Shown one piece after another: positions 43,171-51,982 of a stretch of 64,000 nucleotides of DNA. The position numbers and the translations under genes were made by a program. Position 1 is the stretch's first letter; each line of letters starts with the position of its first letter. The stretch is from the NCBI GenBank assembly GCA_016699695.1, contig CP065006.1, positions 3,902,375 to 3,966,374 on the forward strand. Direction: 5' to 3'. The notes beneath the pieces were generated by a model, which saw nothing but the letters and a program-made list of their open reading frames with translations, was not told the DNA's origin and did no database searches. The DNA comes from Bacteroidota bacterium (GTDB taxonomy: Bacteria; Bacteroidota; Bacteroidia; Bacteroidales; UBA10428).

Positions 43171-44925
43171 CTATAAAATAATTATTTCATCATTGAATTG
43201 GTTTTTCAAAACATGGTCTGCAATGGTATTTGGAACTCCTATGCACAACAAACTTCTTGGTCTTGAAATAGCCACATAAATCAAACGCTGCTTTTCAGAT
43301 GGCAATGGCTCTGTTAAATTAAAATCATTTAATGTGACATTTTCTTTATGGTTTTTAGAGTTCAAAATCAGAAAAACTGAATCAAATGTCATTCCTTTCA
43401 CTTGGTGAATATTAGTTATTGGAATGTTACTATCAGTAGTAGATTTTTTAAAATATTTATTGACTGGATTATCCAAAGTTGCTTTGTCAAAAAGAGTTTT
43501 TCCATTTTTTGTGACATTCTTTTTCCTTATACCAAAGTCAGGTTCATTGAGAAGTTCTAATTCATCTTTGAGATATTGTTGTGTTTGAATTGTCCAGTCT
43601 TTCAGTGATAAATCAAAAGAAGGTAGTCCTCTAATTAAATTGAAGATTGTAGAGTTTGTCTCCTTGTCATTCTTTAGTTCTTGTTCTTTTTCTTTTAGGT
43701 CAGTGAAAGAAATGTCAGGTGAAAAAAGTCCAATAATCACTCGCCTAATTTTTTTCACTGCCTCTTTAATTTCATTTGATTGTAAGTGTATTCTTGATTC
43801 AATTAGTAGATAAGGTACTGCTGTATTCCAAGGTTTGTAATTACTTTCTTTGCCAAGCAAAGAATTTTTTAGAGCATTACCTCTTACAAGTATTATATTA
43901 GAATCAATTTTTTTGTCATTACAAAGTTTCTCATACTTACTTATAGCATCAGCATAGTTTGCACCATCATACTTAATAATATGCAATGGCAAGTCGTCAG
44001 CCGTATCAATGACTGGAACAATTGCTTTGTCAGTTTTTCGTCTTAATATACTGAAAACATCAATTATCTTTTTTGTTGAACGCCTATTTTCAGACAGGTA
44101 AATTCCTTTCCAATTTTCAGTATCGTCAAATTTTTGAAGAAACAATTCAGGGCTTGCATCTCTCCATTGATACAAACATTGATAAGGGTCACCAACCAAG
44201 TCAATATTTTTTAAACCTTCGCTATAGAGCATTTCTAAAATTAAATGTTGAATTTCAGAAGTGTCTTGTGCCTCGTCAATGATTAAGTAAGGAAATTTTG
44301 CTGCAAGATATTTTGCTAATCGGGGATACTTCTTCAAGATAAGATATGCAAAAAAAGCAGAGTCACTTGTTTTAAGCAAACCCATTTTAATTTGCATTAT
44401 CTTTATTGTTTTGGCATACTTCACAAATTCCGCATCTCCACTTTTATCATGTCCGTCCCATGAATAACTGCTGTTGATTGTATAATCAATCTTACTTGGT
44501 GGAAATGCAAACAAATGGCTTTTGAAAGTTTTCATCAGTTGCCAATTCGATTGAAAGATTCTATCTAAGTAGCCGAAGTCATCAATTATTCGATAGCGTT
44601 TTCCAATGTCATTTATCTTGTGGGCAAATGGTAGTGTGATATATGAGTTTACAAAACTATCAATGGTAGAAATAAGATGTGGATAGGGTAATGAAAAGCC
44701 GTTTAACTCCCTGAATTTTTCAGCAATTTCATTTTTAGCAACATTGGTAAAAGAAAGACAAACGATTCCTGCACTTGCTGAAAAACTTTTTTCCCAATTT
44801 TGAATTAACGCATAAAGTTTATGAGCAACAGTTGTTGTCTTGCCACTCCCAGGACAGGCATTGAGAATAACTTTTCCCGATGTCTGCACATAAATCTTTT
44901 GTTCATCAGATAGCGTAATACTCAT
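43171..44925 (-). CDS. gajB: UvrD/PcrA-like helicase, Gabija GajB-like
   Basis: 584 residues. Superfamily-1 motifs: ILNACPGSGKTTTVAHKL (Walker A, about residues 16-33), YLIIDEAQDTSEIQHLIL (Walker B, about 215), GDPYQCLYQWRDASP, a KGMTFDSVFLIL motif V-like segment and LIYVAISRPRSLLCIGV (motif VI). It overlaps the upstream OLD-nuclease gene by four bases (ATGA), the arrangement of gajA-gajB. In Gabija this subunit is proposed to sense DNA ends and assist the GajA nuclease. Here it is longer than typical GajB (about 500), mainly in the C-terminal half. Confidence 0.82.
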   Translation of the reverse strand: MSITLSDEQKIYVQTSGKVILNACPGSGKTTTVAHKLYALIQNWEKSFSASAGIVCLSFTNVAKNEIAEKFRELNGFSLPYPHLISTIDSFVNSYITLPFAHKINDIGKRYRIIDDFGYLDRIFQSNWQLMKTFKSHLFAFPPSKIDYTINSSYSWDGHDKSGDAEFVKYAKTIKIMQIKMGLLKTSDSAFFAYLILKKYPRLAKYLAAKFPYLIIDEAQDTSEIQHLILEMLYSEGLKNIDLVGDPYQCLYQWRDASPELFLQKFDDTENWKGIYLSENRRSTKKIIDVFSILRRKTDKAIVPVIDTADDLPLHIIKYDGANYADAISKYEKLCNDKKIDSNIILVRGNALKNSLLGKESNYKPWNTAVPYLLIESRIHLQSNEIKEAVKKIRRVIIGLFSPDISFTDLKEKEQELKNDKETNSTIFNLIRGLPSFDLSLKDWTIQTQQYLKDELELLNEPDFGIRKKNVTKNGKTLFDKATLDNPVNKYFKKSTTDSNIPITNIHQVKGMTFDSVFLILNSKNHKENVTLNDFNLTEPLPSEKQRLIYVAISRPRSLLCIGVPNTIADHVLKNQFNDEIIIL

Positions 44926-46817
44926 TTTGATTTGTAGTTGATTAAATGAGTAATTGCTTTTTTAATGTAGTCAGGAACAACAAAGTTTGTTTTGGCTGTT
45001 TCAAGATTCGCTAATAGGTAAACAGAAAAATCTTGTGCAAACTCTGCTTTACTTGGTATTGCTTTCCATATTAAAATTTGCAACTTGCTTAATTCTGCTT
45101 CGGTTATTTCAGCTCCTACAAATGAATCTAAATGTGCTTTTATTTTAGTGAACTTCTTTACTATTGATTTGTCCTGTGCTAAATATTTCCAAAGCAAGTT
45201 ATCAGCGATTTGTGTTTTTGTTTTTGAAATGTTTGCTTGAACAATTTCAAATTCAAATGTTTTGTATGAGAAATTTAAACTGATTTTTTCAGGAACACTT
45301 TTTATTAATTCCGAAATGTTTTTAATCCTTGCTGATTGAGTAGCCGATTTAATTTTTTCAAAAAGGTATTCTGCTTTCGGCAGATTGTCCTTAATATTTT
45401 TAAAACTATATTCTGTGTTTTTTGATTCTGTGTATCTATCATCATCTGTCAAGATTGATAAAGGCAGAGGAAGCGTTTTAAATTTATCAGTAGAATTAAA
45501 CAAGTAGACGAAAGGATAAAAAGATGTGCCGTTAGCGTTAAGTAATTCAATTTTGTAATCCTCTAACCTTTGATTGAGAATTTGAGCAAACACTGGAACT
45601 AAAAGTTCTTCAGAGATGCCTTCAACAAATAAAACACCTTTTGAAAAAAACAATTGCGATTTCGTAACATCTATATATCGTTCTAATTGTTTTTTTCTAT
45701 TCAAAGCATCGTCCGAAAAAGCATCTTCGTCTTCTTCTTCCACCTGAATTATTTCTCTACCTTCAAAACACTGGTTCAAGTTAATTGCTTCGTGATGTTT
45801 TGATAAATGAAGCAAATTGTCAAGCGGAACTTTAGAAGTAAGTGTTGGTGAATGAGTTGTAATAAAAAGTTGCGAATTGTCTTGGTTGTTTGTTTGCTTT
45901 AAGAAGTTAAACAAGTTCATTTGTAGCTGTGGATGCAAATGTGCTTCGGGTTCTTCAATTAGCAAAGTGTAGTGAGAAGTTTTATCATCTTTAAGTTGTT
46001 GGTTGATGTCTCCCAAAACTGTTGCAATGTAAATCAGATTATTGAACCCTAAACTATTTTGCTTTAAGTTGAAACCTTCACCTGTGAGAGTTTCCGTGTC
46101 ATGGGGCAGATAAGGTTTTATTATGTTTACAATGTATTCCGCTTTTGATTCTTCAATTCGCAAACCGATTTGATTCTCTATGGACTGCTTGTAAATATTA
46201 ATTAGATTGGTGTTGATTGAGTGCTGTGAACCTGTAACTTCTTTTTGTTTCAATAATTCTTCATTTGCAGTTTTCATTAGTGCCTCGTAGCTCGCTTGGC
46301 TATTATTATTTTCAACTTGACGATTTATTAAACTACCTAAAATGCTATTGCGATTAGTCAGCAAATCTCTTGTACTGTCTCGCAATGCTCCTAAGTAGTA
46401 TTGAATGAAGTATTGGAATGTTACACTATCTGCCCGTTGCCCTTCAACTTCGCCTGTGTAGTAACTAAACAAGACCTTTTGCTTTTCTTTCTTATAAAAA
46501 ATAGTAATTCTTGCAAAGTCCTTTTCTTCTGTCTCACCTAAAACTACATACTCATAAAATGCTCCCTTTTGGTCGGTTGTCAGTTCTCTGAATTCGTATG
46601 ATATTGTAATTACTGATTCTCCCAAATAAAAATCGTCAACGGTTACATAAAGTTCTCTTTGTTGATTGCCCAAATTGTAAAGCAATCTTATTGCATCAAT
46701 CAATGCAGTTTTGCAACTTCCATTTTCACCAATAATTACATTTATGTCTTTCTGAAAGTTTGCATCAAGGTTTTTGATGCCTTTGTAGTTTTCAATATGG
46801 ATTGACGATAAATACAT
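44922..46817 (-). CDS. gajA: OLD-family ATPase-TOPRIM nuclease, Gabija GajA-like
   Basis: 631 residues. ABC-type ATPase N-terminus with MYLSSIHIENYKGIKNLDAN and a Walker A GENGSCKTALIDAIRLLYNL (Cys replaces the last Gly before Lys). The signature and Walker B region is LLIEEPEAHLHPQLQMNLFN and the His switch ITTHSPTLTSKVP. The TOPRIM domain follows (LFVEGISEELLVPVFAQIL, then LSILTDDDRY), with Glu and DxD metal residues. GajA is a nicking endonuclease kept inactive by normal nucleotide levels. It starts 5 bp after the hsdS-side gene boundary (hsdS stops at 46822) and is translationally coupled to the helicase. Confidence 0.85.
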   Translation of the reverse strand: MYLSSIHIENYKGIKNLDANFQKDINVIIGENGSCKTALIDAIRLLYNLGNQQRELYVTVDDFYLGESVITISYEFRELTTDQKGAFYEYVVLGETEEKDFARITIFYKKEKQKVLFSYYTGEVEGQRADSVTFQYFIQYYLGALRDSTRDLLTNRNSILGSLINRQVENNNSQASYEALMKTANEELLKQKEVTGSQHSINTNLINIYKQSIENQIGLRIEESKAEYIVNIIKPYLPHDTETLTGEGFNLKQNSLGFNNLIYIATVLGDINQQLKDDKTSHYTLLIEEPEAHLHPQLQMNLFNFLKQTNNQDNSQLFITTHSPTLTSKVPLDNLLHLSKHHEAINLNQCFEGREIIQVEEEDEDAFSDDALNRKKQLERYIDVTKSQLFFSKGVLFVEGISEELLVPVFAQILNQRLEDYKIELLNANGTSFYPFVYLFNSTDKFKTLPLPLSILTDDDRYTESKNTEYSFKNIKDNLPKAEYLFEKIKSATQSARIKNISELIKSVPEKISLNFSYKTFEFEIVQANISKTKTQIADNLLWKYLAQDKSIVKKFTKIKAHLDSFVGAEITEAELSKLQILIWKAIPSKAEFAQDFSVYLLANLETAKTNFVVPDYIKKAITHLINYKSK

Positions 46818-46821
46818 ACTC

Positions 46822-48057
46822 TTAAAATTTTATATTCCCCATCACCGCCTCACTTATCATTGCCTCTTTATATTCCCTTATGAGTTCAATTTCCCGTTCG
46901 GCTTTGGCTATGGCGGTGTCAATGGTGGCAGACTCGGTTTCAATTTCTAAAACAATCTTTTTTTGAATTTCTTTATCTGGTATCGGAATTGTTATTGGGG
47001 CAATTCTCTCAACATTAAGATTGTACTGTGTTGTCAATGTAGCCTCAGATAGAAATTTTGCTTTAAGTGATTTCAAAGAATAGTATAAATAATCTAAATC
47101 AACTTCATCATTCGGAACTATCCCTACTATGCTATCAGGAAAACAAGCATTAAAGTTTAGAATAGCTACATCTCCAACATTTGCAGCAATTGTCAAACAC
47201 AATGTTCCTTTCGGAAATTCTTTTGAAACAGAATAACCCCATTCATTCAAAGTTTGACGATAACCATTAATATATTTGTTTGCTTGTGATACTTCACCAG
47301 TTTGAATAAATGGAAAATCTCCATCATATAACCTTTCGTCATTTCTTGGTCTGTGTGTAAACTTTCCTCTTAAAATTTGAGAAAAACTTTTAATTCTACG
47401 TTCTGTCCAGTTGTTTTTTAACCCTTCCATATGAATGGCACTAAAAGCAACCAAATTTTTCTGTTCCTTCAATAAATCAATAAACTGTTGCTTCTTCTGA
47501 ATAAACAGATTTATCTTTTCTTCCTGTGCTTTGATGTACTGAACAATTTCGTCTTGCTCGTTTTTAGGTGGCACAACCGAATAAATACTGAAAAACTTAT
47601 CGGAGTATAAACGCAAACGGCTGTCAATAATGCCTGTGCTGTTTCTGCGAAACTCGGCTTTAAATAAATTGGTTGTAAATAAATAGCCAAAATATTCAGG
47701 GTTGTTATCGCCTTTTATGCGGTAAACACAGTAAGCGGGGCTTGTAATTCCGTTATATGGCGAAATACCCAAACTTCCGTTCCAAGCCAACATGATATTT
47801 ATTACCAAATCGTTTTTTGAAACTAATTTATAGCCAACCAAACTTTCGGCATTAGTTAAATGGTCGTCTTCGTTTTCTAAACTTTCACGTTTCAGCGTTA
47901 CGCCTGTGTAATGCGAAACCGAAAGCAGTTCTTCGCTACCTGTTTCGCTTCGGCTGTCCATTTCCTGAAACAGATTTTTAATGCGAAGCACTTGCCAATG
48001 AGATGGGAAATCACCTAACCAAGCGGTTTTTGTATTTTCAGTTAATAGTTGCATCAT
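46822..48057 (-). CDS. hsdS: Type I restriction specificity subunit
   Basis: 411 residues with the usual two-repeat plan. The first target-recognition domain covers about 1-165 and ends in PKNEQDEIVQYIKAQEEKIN; the second ends in IPDKEIQKKIVLEIETESAT. Each is followed by a conserved helix, the coiled-coil spacers that fix the distance between half-sites. It directs HsdM and HsdR to a bipartite target. Two possible starts (MMQ) are adjacent. It overlaps the upstream 574-residue gene by 20 bp. The target cannot be read from sequence. Confidence 0.92.
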   Translation of the reverse strand: MMQLLTENTKTAWLGDFPSHWQVLRIKNLFQEMDSRSETGSEELLSVSHYTGVTLKRESLENEDDHLTNAESLVGYKLVSKNDLVINIMLAWNGSLGISPYNGITSPAYCVYRIKGDNNPEYFGYLFTTNLFKAEFRRNSTGIIDSRLRLYSDKFFSIYSVVPPKNEQDEIVQYIKAQEEKINLFIQKKQQFIDLLKEQKNLVAFSAIHMEGLKNNWTERRIKSFSQILRGKFTHRPRNDERLYDGDFPFIQTGEVSQANKYINGYRQTLNEWGYSVSKEFPKGTLCLTIAANVGDVAILNFNACFPDSIVGIVPNDEVDLDYLYYSLKSLKAKFLSEATLTTQYNLNVERIAPITIPIPDKEIQKKIVLEIETESATIDTAIAKAEREIELIREYKEAMISEAVMGNIKF

Positions 48058-49762
48058 GAAATTCTGGTGGAATAATTTGTTTTAAAACCTCTGACATAAA
48101 TGAGGGATTGCTTAATTCTGTTTTTACATTCTCTTTTAAATAAAATCTGCTGAAAACTTCAAATGGCGTATTTCTGTATTGTTCGATTTTTGTGTGTTGA
48201 TGGTATTCTTCAATGAATTTGAAAAGTTCAATAAAGTCCTGCTTCAAGTAATCTTCATGTATTTCAAAGTAATTAAGATTGATAAAGGTTACATCCTTTA
48301 CTATTGTTTTCGTAAAGGTTTCAGTGTTTAACAATTCATTAAACTTATTTTTAAGAATTTTATTTATGCCTTCATATCCAAAGGACAAATCGGTATAAAC
48401 TACAATAGGGTAAATGTTGAGTTTGCCTATTTCATCTATTTCGTCAAAAGAAAGTGTGCTACTTTCAATATATTTTACTGCATTGAAAAGTTGTTGAATT
48501 CCTTTTGGGTCTTTCTTTTGGTTTTCGAAAAATTTCTTTTCAAATTCAGAATAAAGTAATTCTTTATCTGATTTTTCTTTCAAGTCTGCACTAAGGAGTA
48601 TATCTTTAAATTCAATGAGAATAATGTTATTGCCATTACGTAGGTAGTAATCGCAAATTTCATTGCCATCATTTTTCTTTGCATCATCTCCTGATTTACG
48701 AATATAGTGAGGAAAGCATTTTTCCATAATGAGACGGAAATAAATATCCTCCATAAATTCTTTTCCTTTTACAGAAAGAAAATTGCCTTTGTAGCCGTTA
48801 TTTTCAATAAATTCTTTGAAAGAAAAAATCTGTGCTTTGTATAGTTGGTCAATAAGAAAATTTATATCAAGCAGAAAGTAGATGTATTTATCAAAATGAT
48901 AAAGCATTTTCTTTCGCAATGTTCTAAAGCTATTATCAGGGTTATAATTTGAAATAGCTTCATTGATTGATAAGCTATTTATGTAATCAATATTTATCAA
49001 TGGCAACAAGTTGCCTAATGGAATTATTTGTTTTCGTGCAGTTACTGGTTCATGTATCCCCACTTGGGTAAAAACAGTAAGTATGTTAAAGATTAAATCT
49101 TTGCAATCTTTTACATGCAGATGGTTGTAATAGTCCTGAACAAAAACTTTGAATTTTTCGGAGTTTTCAAGATACTCAAAGAACTTTATACTTCTTGTGA
49201 TTTGATTCGAGAAATCAGTTGTTGAAGTATAGTCTCTTTGATAAATAAAATTTGGCAGCAAAATACTTTCAGTTTCTTCTTTTGCTGCCGCTGCTTGAAC
49301 TTCTTCTGTTGTAATTTTAAATCTGTTGCTTGTGATACTATTCAAGATTAGATATGCATCAAGAACTCTTTTTGCTTCATCACTTGTAAAGTCTCGGCTT
49401 GGCTTTGTATTATAATTTCTTAAAATTAATTCATAGAAAAGCAAGTTTGAATATTGCCAAAAAACAATTGGCCACTGTTGTTGGTCAAGATGTTTTTGAA
49501 ACACTTTTTTGAAAATTTCTATTGTTGGCTCTCCTGCTTTTACAATCAAATTATTCAACAACTGGATTTGAATATTGTATGCTTCTGTGCTAACTTCATT
49601 CAGATACAATTTGATATTGAAACCAGAAATGTAATTCAATAGAGTTACAGAGGGAATGTCTTTAATTAAAGTATCAGCAAAAGAAATATCCTTTGATACA
49701 CCGTAAACTTCATTGTAATCAATGATAGTTTTTAAATTCATCCTTGTGTCAAGTTCTGCCAT
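48038..49762 (-). CDS. Unrecognised RM-operon protein with PD-(D/E)XK-like motif
   Basis: 574 residues, inserted between hsdM and hsdS. Most of it is predicted helical (ISFADTLIKDIPSVTLLNYI, EYLENSEKFKVFVQDYYNHL). In the C-terminal half GNEICDYYLRNGNNIILIEF is followed by KD, giving D...ExK spacing as in PD-(D/E)XK nucleases (Asp near residue 367, EFK near 380). I do not recognise the family by name. It starts at the hsdM stop (1-bp overlap) and overlaps hsdS by 20 bp, so it is a built-in operon member, not a passenger. It may be an extra nuclease acting with the MTase or Gabija. Confidence 0.6.
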   Translation of the reverse strand: MAELDTRMNLKTIIDYNEVYGVSKDISFADTLIKDIPSVTLLNYISGFNIKLYLNEVSTEAYNIQIQLLNNLIVKAGEPTIEIFKKVFQKHLDQQQWPIVFWQYSNLLFYELILRNYNTKPSRDFTSDEAKRVLDAYLILNSITSNRFKITTEEVQAAAAKEETESILLPNFIYQRDYTSTTDFSNQITRSIKFFEYLENSEKFKVFVQDYYNHLHVKDCKDLIFNILTVFTQVGIHEPVTARKQIIPLGNLLPLINIDYINSLSINEAISNYNPDNSFRTLRKKMLYHFDKYIYFLLDINFLIDQLYKAQIFSFKEFIENNGYKGNFLSVKGKEFMEDIYFRLIMEKCFPHYIRKSGDDAKKNDGNEICDYYLRNGNNIILIEFKDILLSADLKEKSDKELLYSEFEKKFFENQKKDPKGIQQLFNAVKYIESSTLSFDEIDEIGKLNIYPIVVYTDLSFGYEGINKILKNKFNELLNTETFTKTIVKDVTFINLNYFEIHEDYLKQDFIELFKFIEEYHQHTKIEQYRNTPFEVFSRFYLKENVKTELSNPSFMSEVLKQIIPPEFHDATIN

Positions 49763-51546
49763 TAGCTAATAATTTCTTTTAATAGTCCTTCGGTTTCTTC
49801 TTCAATTGCAAAAATATCCTTGGCAATATCAGCCAAGGCTCTTGGCGGTTGGTGTTTGTAAAAGTATTTAGCAAAGTTAATTTCATACCCAATTTTGGTG
49901 TCTTTCTTATCCCACCAAGCATCAGGAGCAAACGGCAATACTTCACGTTCAAAAAATTCCTGAATAGCATCTTTCAATGGAATGTTTTCGGTGTCTTTCA
50001 ATTTTGGGTTGGGCTTTGGTTTGCCTTTGCTATCTGTTACAATTTTGCCTTTTTCATCTTTTAATGGGCGGTTCACCGTAATTTGAGCATAGCCAAAATC
50101 TGCATTGTCAAATATTTTGCTGTATTCGTTCTCTTCAAAATTCAAGAACATTTTCTCAATCACAGGAATATGCTCCGTTGAAAATTCAACTCTTTTTTTG
50201 CCTAAAGGCTTGCGCATTTTATAATAGAACTTTTCGGAAGTGGCATTTATCAATTGCACTTTACCTTTTCGGTTTTTCGTTTTTCGGTTGGTGAAAAGGA
50301 AAATGTAAGTCGGTATGCCAGTGTTGTAAAACATATCATTTGGTAATGCTACAATGGCTTCCAACAAATCGCTTTCTATAATGTATTTACGAATTTCGCT
50401 TTCGCCTTGTCCAGCATCACCTGTAAACAAAGCCGAACCATTATGAACAGAAGCAATACGGCTACCGAGTTCGGTATCTTTCATTTTACTGAGCATGTGC
50501 AATACAAACATCAATTGTCCGTCATTCACGCGGCTGGTAACGGCTTCTTCTTTGTAGCTGCCTTTCAGCATAAAGCGTTTGTCAATAATGGCTCCTTTGG
50601 GGCCAACGCCCAATGCTTTTTTATCGGGAGCCCATGTTTTGCCGTATGGCGGATTTGTAAGCATGAAATCGAATTTCAAATCTTTATCAAACCCGTAAGC
50701 ACTCAAAGTGCTTCCATATACAATTTTGTCAGGGTCTTCGCCCTTTATAAGCATATCGCTTTTGCAAGTCGCATAAATGAAAGGCGTACTTTCTTGTCCG
50801 TATAAATGAACGGTAGAATTACTTTTAATCAATCCTTCGGGATTGAGCATAAAGTGTTTGGCAATGGTCAACATACCGCCACTTCCCACACAGGGGTCAT
50901 AAATCAAATAAGTTCCTTGTTGAATTTTGTCTTTCACAGGTAAGAAAACAAGGTGCGTCATCAAATCAATGATTTCCCTTGGCGTAAAGTGTTCTCCGGC
51001 CTCTTCGTTGTTTTCTTCGTTAAATCGGCGAACCAAATCCTCGTAAACATAACCCATTGCCAACGGTGGCAGCTTGTCGGGGTGCAATTCAACTTTCGGT
51101 GAACAGAATTTTTCAATCAGAGAAAACAGTATATCTGCTTCGTCCAATGTTTCAATTTCATTTCTGAATTTGAATTGTTTGATAATGTCCTGCACATTTT
51201 CTGAAAAACCATTCAAATAGTTTTCAAAATTACTTCTAAGGTTTTTCGGGTCATCGAGCAGTTTTTTTAATGTAAACCTTGAAGTATTATAAAAAGCCAA
51301 ACCAGAACCATGTTTACCATTAGTCAATAAGCTATCAAGGTTTTGAAGTTTGTCTTTGTATTCGTTGAATGTTTTTAAAACTTGGTCTTTTGTAGGTTCT
51401 AAAAGTAAATCGAGACGGCGAATAACTACCATTGGTAGTATAACATCTTTGTATTTTCCTTTTTGGTAGGTATTTACCAAAACATCATCCGCAACTGTCC
51501 AAAGGAAGTTTATAACTGGTTGCAGTGATTGTGTATTTAAACTCAT
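49762..51546 (-). CDS. hsdM: Type I restriction-modification methyltransferase subunit
   Basis: The start at 51546 (MSLNTQSLQPVINFLWTVAD) is preferred; the upstream in-frame Met adds ten residues not usual in the family. 594 residues. The helical N-terminal domain is followed by the N6-adenine MTase core: LIYDPCVGSGGMLTIAKHFM (motif I region) and DFMLTNPPYGKTW (motif IV, NPPY), with GEHFTPREIIDLMTHLV ahead of them. Together with HsdS it methylates the host target. It is the first gene of the operon, and its promoter must lie in the 60 bp before element G or inside it. Confidence 0.95.
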   Translation of the reverse strand: MSLNTQSLQPVINFLWTVADDVLVNTYQKGKYKDVILPMVVIRRLDLLLEPTKDQVLKTFNEYKDKLQNLDSLLTNGKHGSGLAFYNTSRFTLKKLLDDPKNLRSNFENYLNGFSENVQDIIKQFKFRNEIETLDEADILFSLIEKFCSPKVELHPDKLPPLAMGYVYEDLVRRFNEENNEEAGEHFTPREIIDLMTHLVFLPVKDKIQQGTYLIYDPCVGSGGMLTIAKHFMLNPEGLIKSNSTVHLYGQESTPFIYATCKSDMLIKGEDPDKIVYGSTLSAYGFDKDLKFDFMLTNPPYGKTWAPDKKALGVGPKGAIIDKRFMLKGSYKEEAVTSRVNDGQLMFVLHMLSKMKDTELGSRIASVHNGSALFTGDAGQGESEIRKYIIESDLLEAIVALPNDMFYNTGIPTYIFLFTNRKTKNRKGKVQLINATSEKFYYKMRKPLGKKRVEFSTEHIPVIEKMFLNFEENEYSKIFDNADFGYAQITVNRPLKDEKGKIVTDSKGKPKPNPKLKDTENIPLKDAIQEFFEREVLPFAPDAWWDKKDTKIGYEINFAKYFYKHQPPRALADIAKDIFAIEEETEGLLKEIIS

Positions 51547-51604
51547 ATATTTAATTTCTTTTTTTACAATTTTCAAAAATACAGATAAAGCTACGTTTTA
51601 GCAC

Positions 51605-51760
51605 CGTGTGTGTCGGCAAGATTGCACTCTTTGACAAATCTTTGGTTTCAGCGTTGGCTTGTGGGGCTTTGGCAATGTGTGCAATGTGGGTGGAGTTTCT
51701 TTCTTCTTTTTTTTGCGGGGGGAAGAAAAAAACAAAATAAATTTCCATCAAATTTGCACT
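51605..51760. repeat. G-rich palindromic element G
   Basis: Arms ATTGCACTCTTTGACAAA (from 51621) and CTTTGGCAATGTGTGCAAT (51667-51685), with CAGCGTTGGCTTG in the loop. The segment to its right (AAACAAAATAAATTTCCATC to AAGCTAAATCC, up to about 51800) matches that beside element E. Read on the minus strand it resembles the flank of elements D and F (AAATTTATTTTGTTTTTTT), so blocks 27-36 kb and 40-52 kb have inverted similar edges. Confidence 0.65.
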
Positions 51761-51841
51761 GTCCTGTCAAAAAGCTAAATCCTTTCTATTTTCAATTTAT
51801 CACTATCGTTTCTGTCTGGTCGTCTGTCTTTTTACACTTGT

Positions 51842-51971
51842 TGCCAACGTTTAGTATATGCAAAGTAGGCGGTTGCGGGCTTCAAACCTATCAAACCGTA
51901 ACAATTTTGAAGCGGGCTACAACCTTTGAATTTACTACTATTGCGCCTATTTTGTATATACTGTGTTGGCT
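51842..51971 (-). repeat. attC-like site n
   Basis: Left TTAGTATATGCAAAGTAGGC pairs with right GCCTATTTTGTATATACTG. Ends GCCAACG and TGTTGGC. The inner part (GAAGCGGGCTACAACC, TTGAATTTACTACTAT) recurs in site q. Confidence 0.77.
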
Positions 51972-51982
51972 GTAGTACTTCT

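Noticed and set aside
51547..51576. Longer HsdM start at 51576
   Set aside because: The ten extra residues are Lys-rich and unlike the family N-terminus; MSLNTQSLQ at 51546 is typical.
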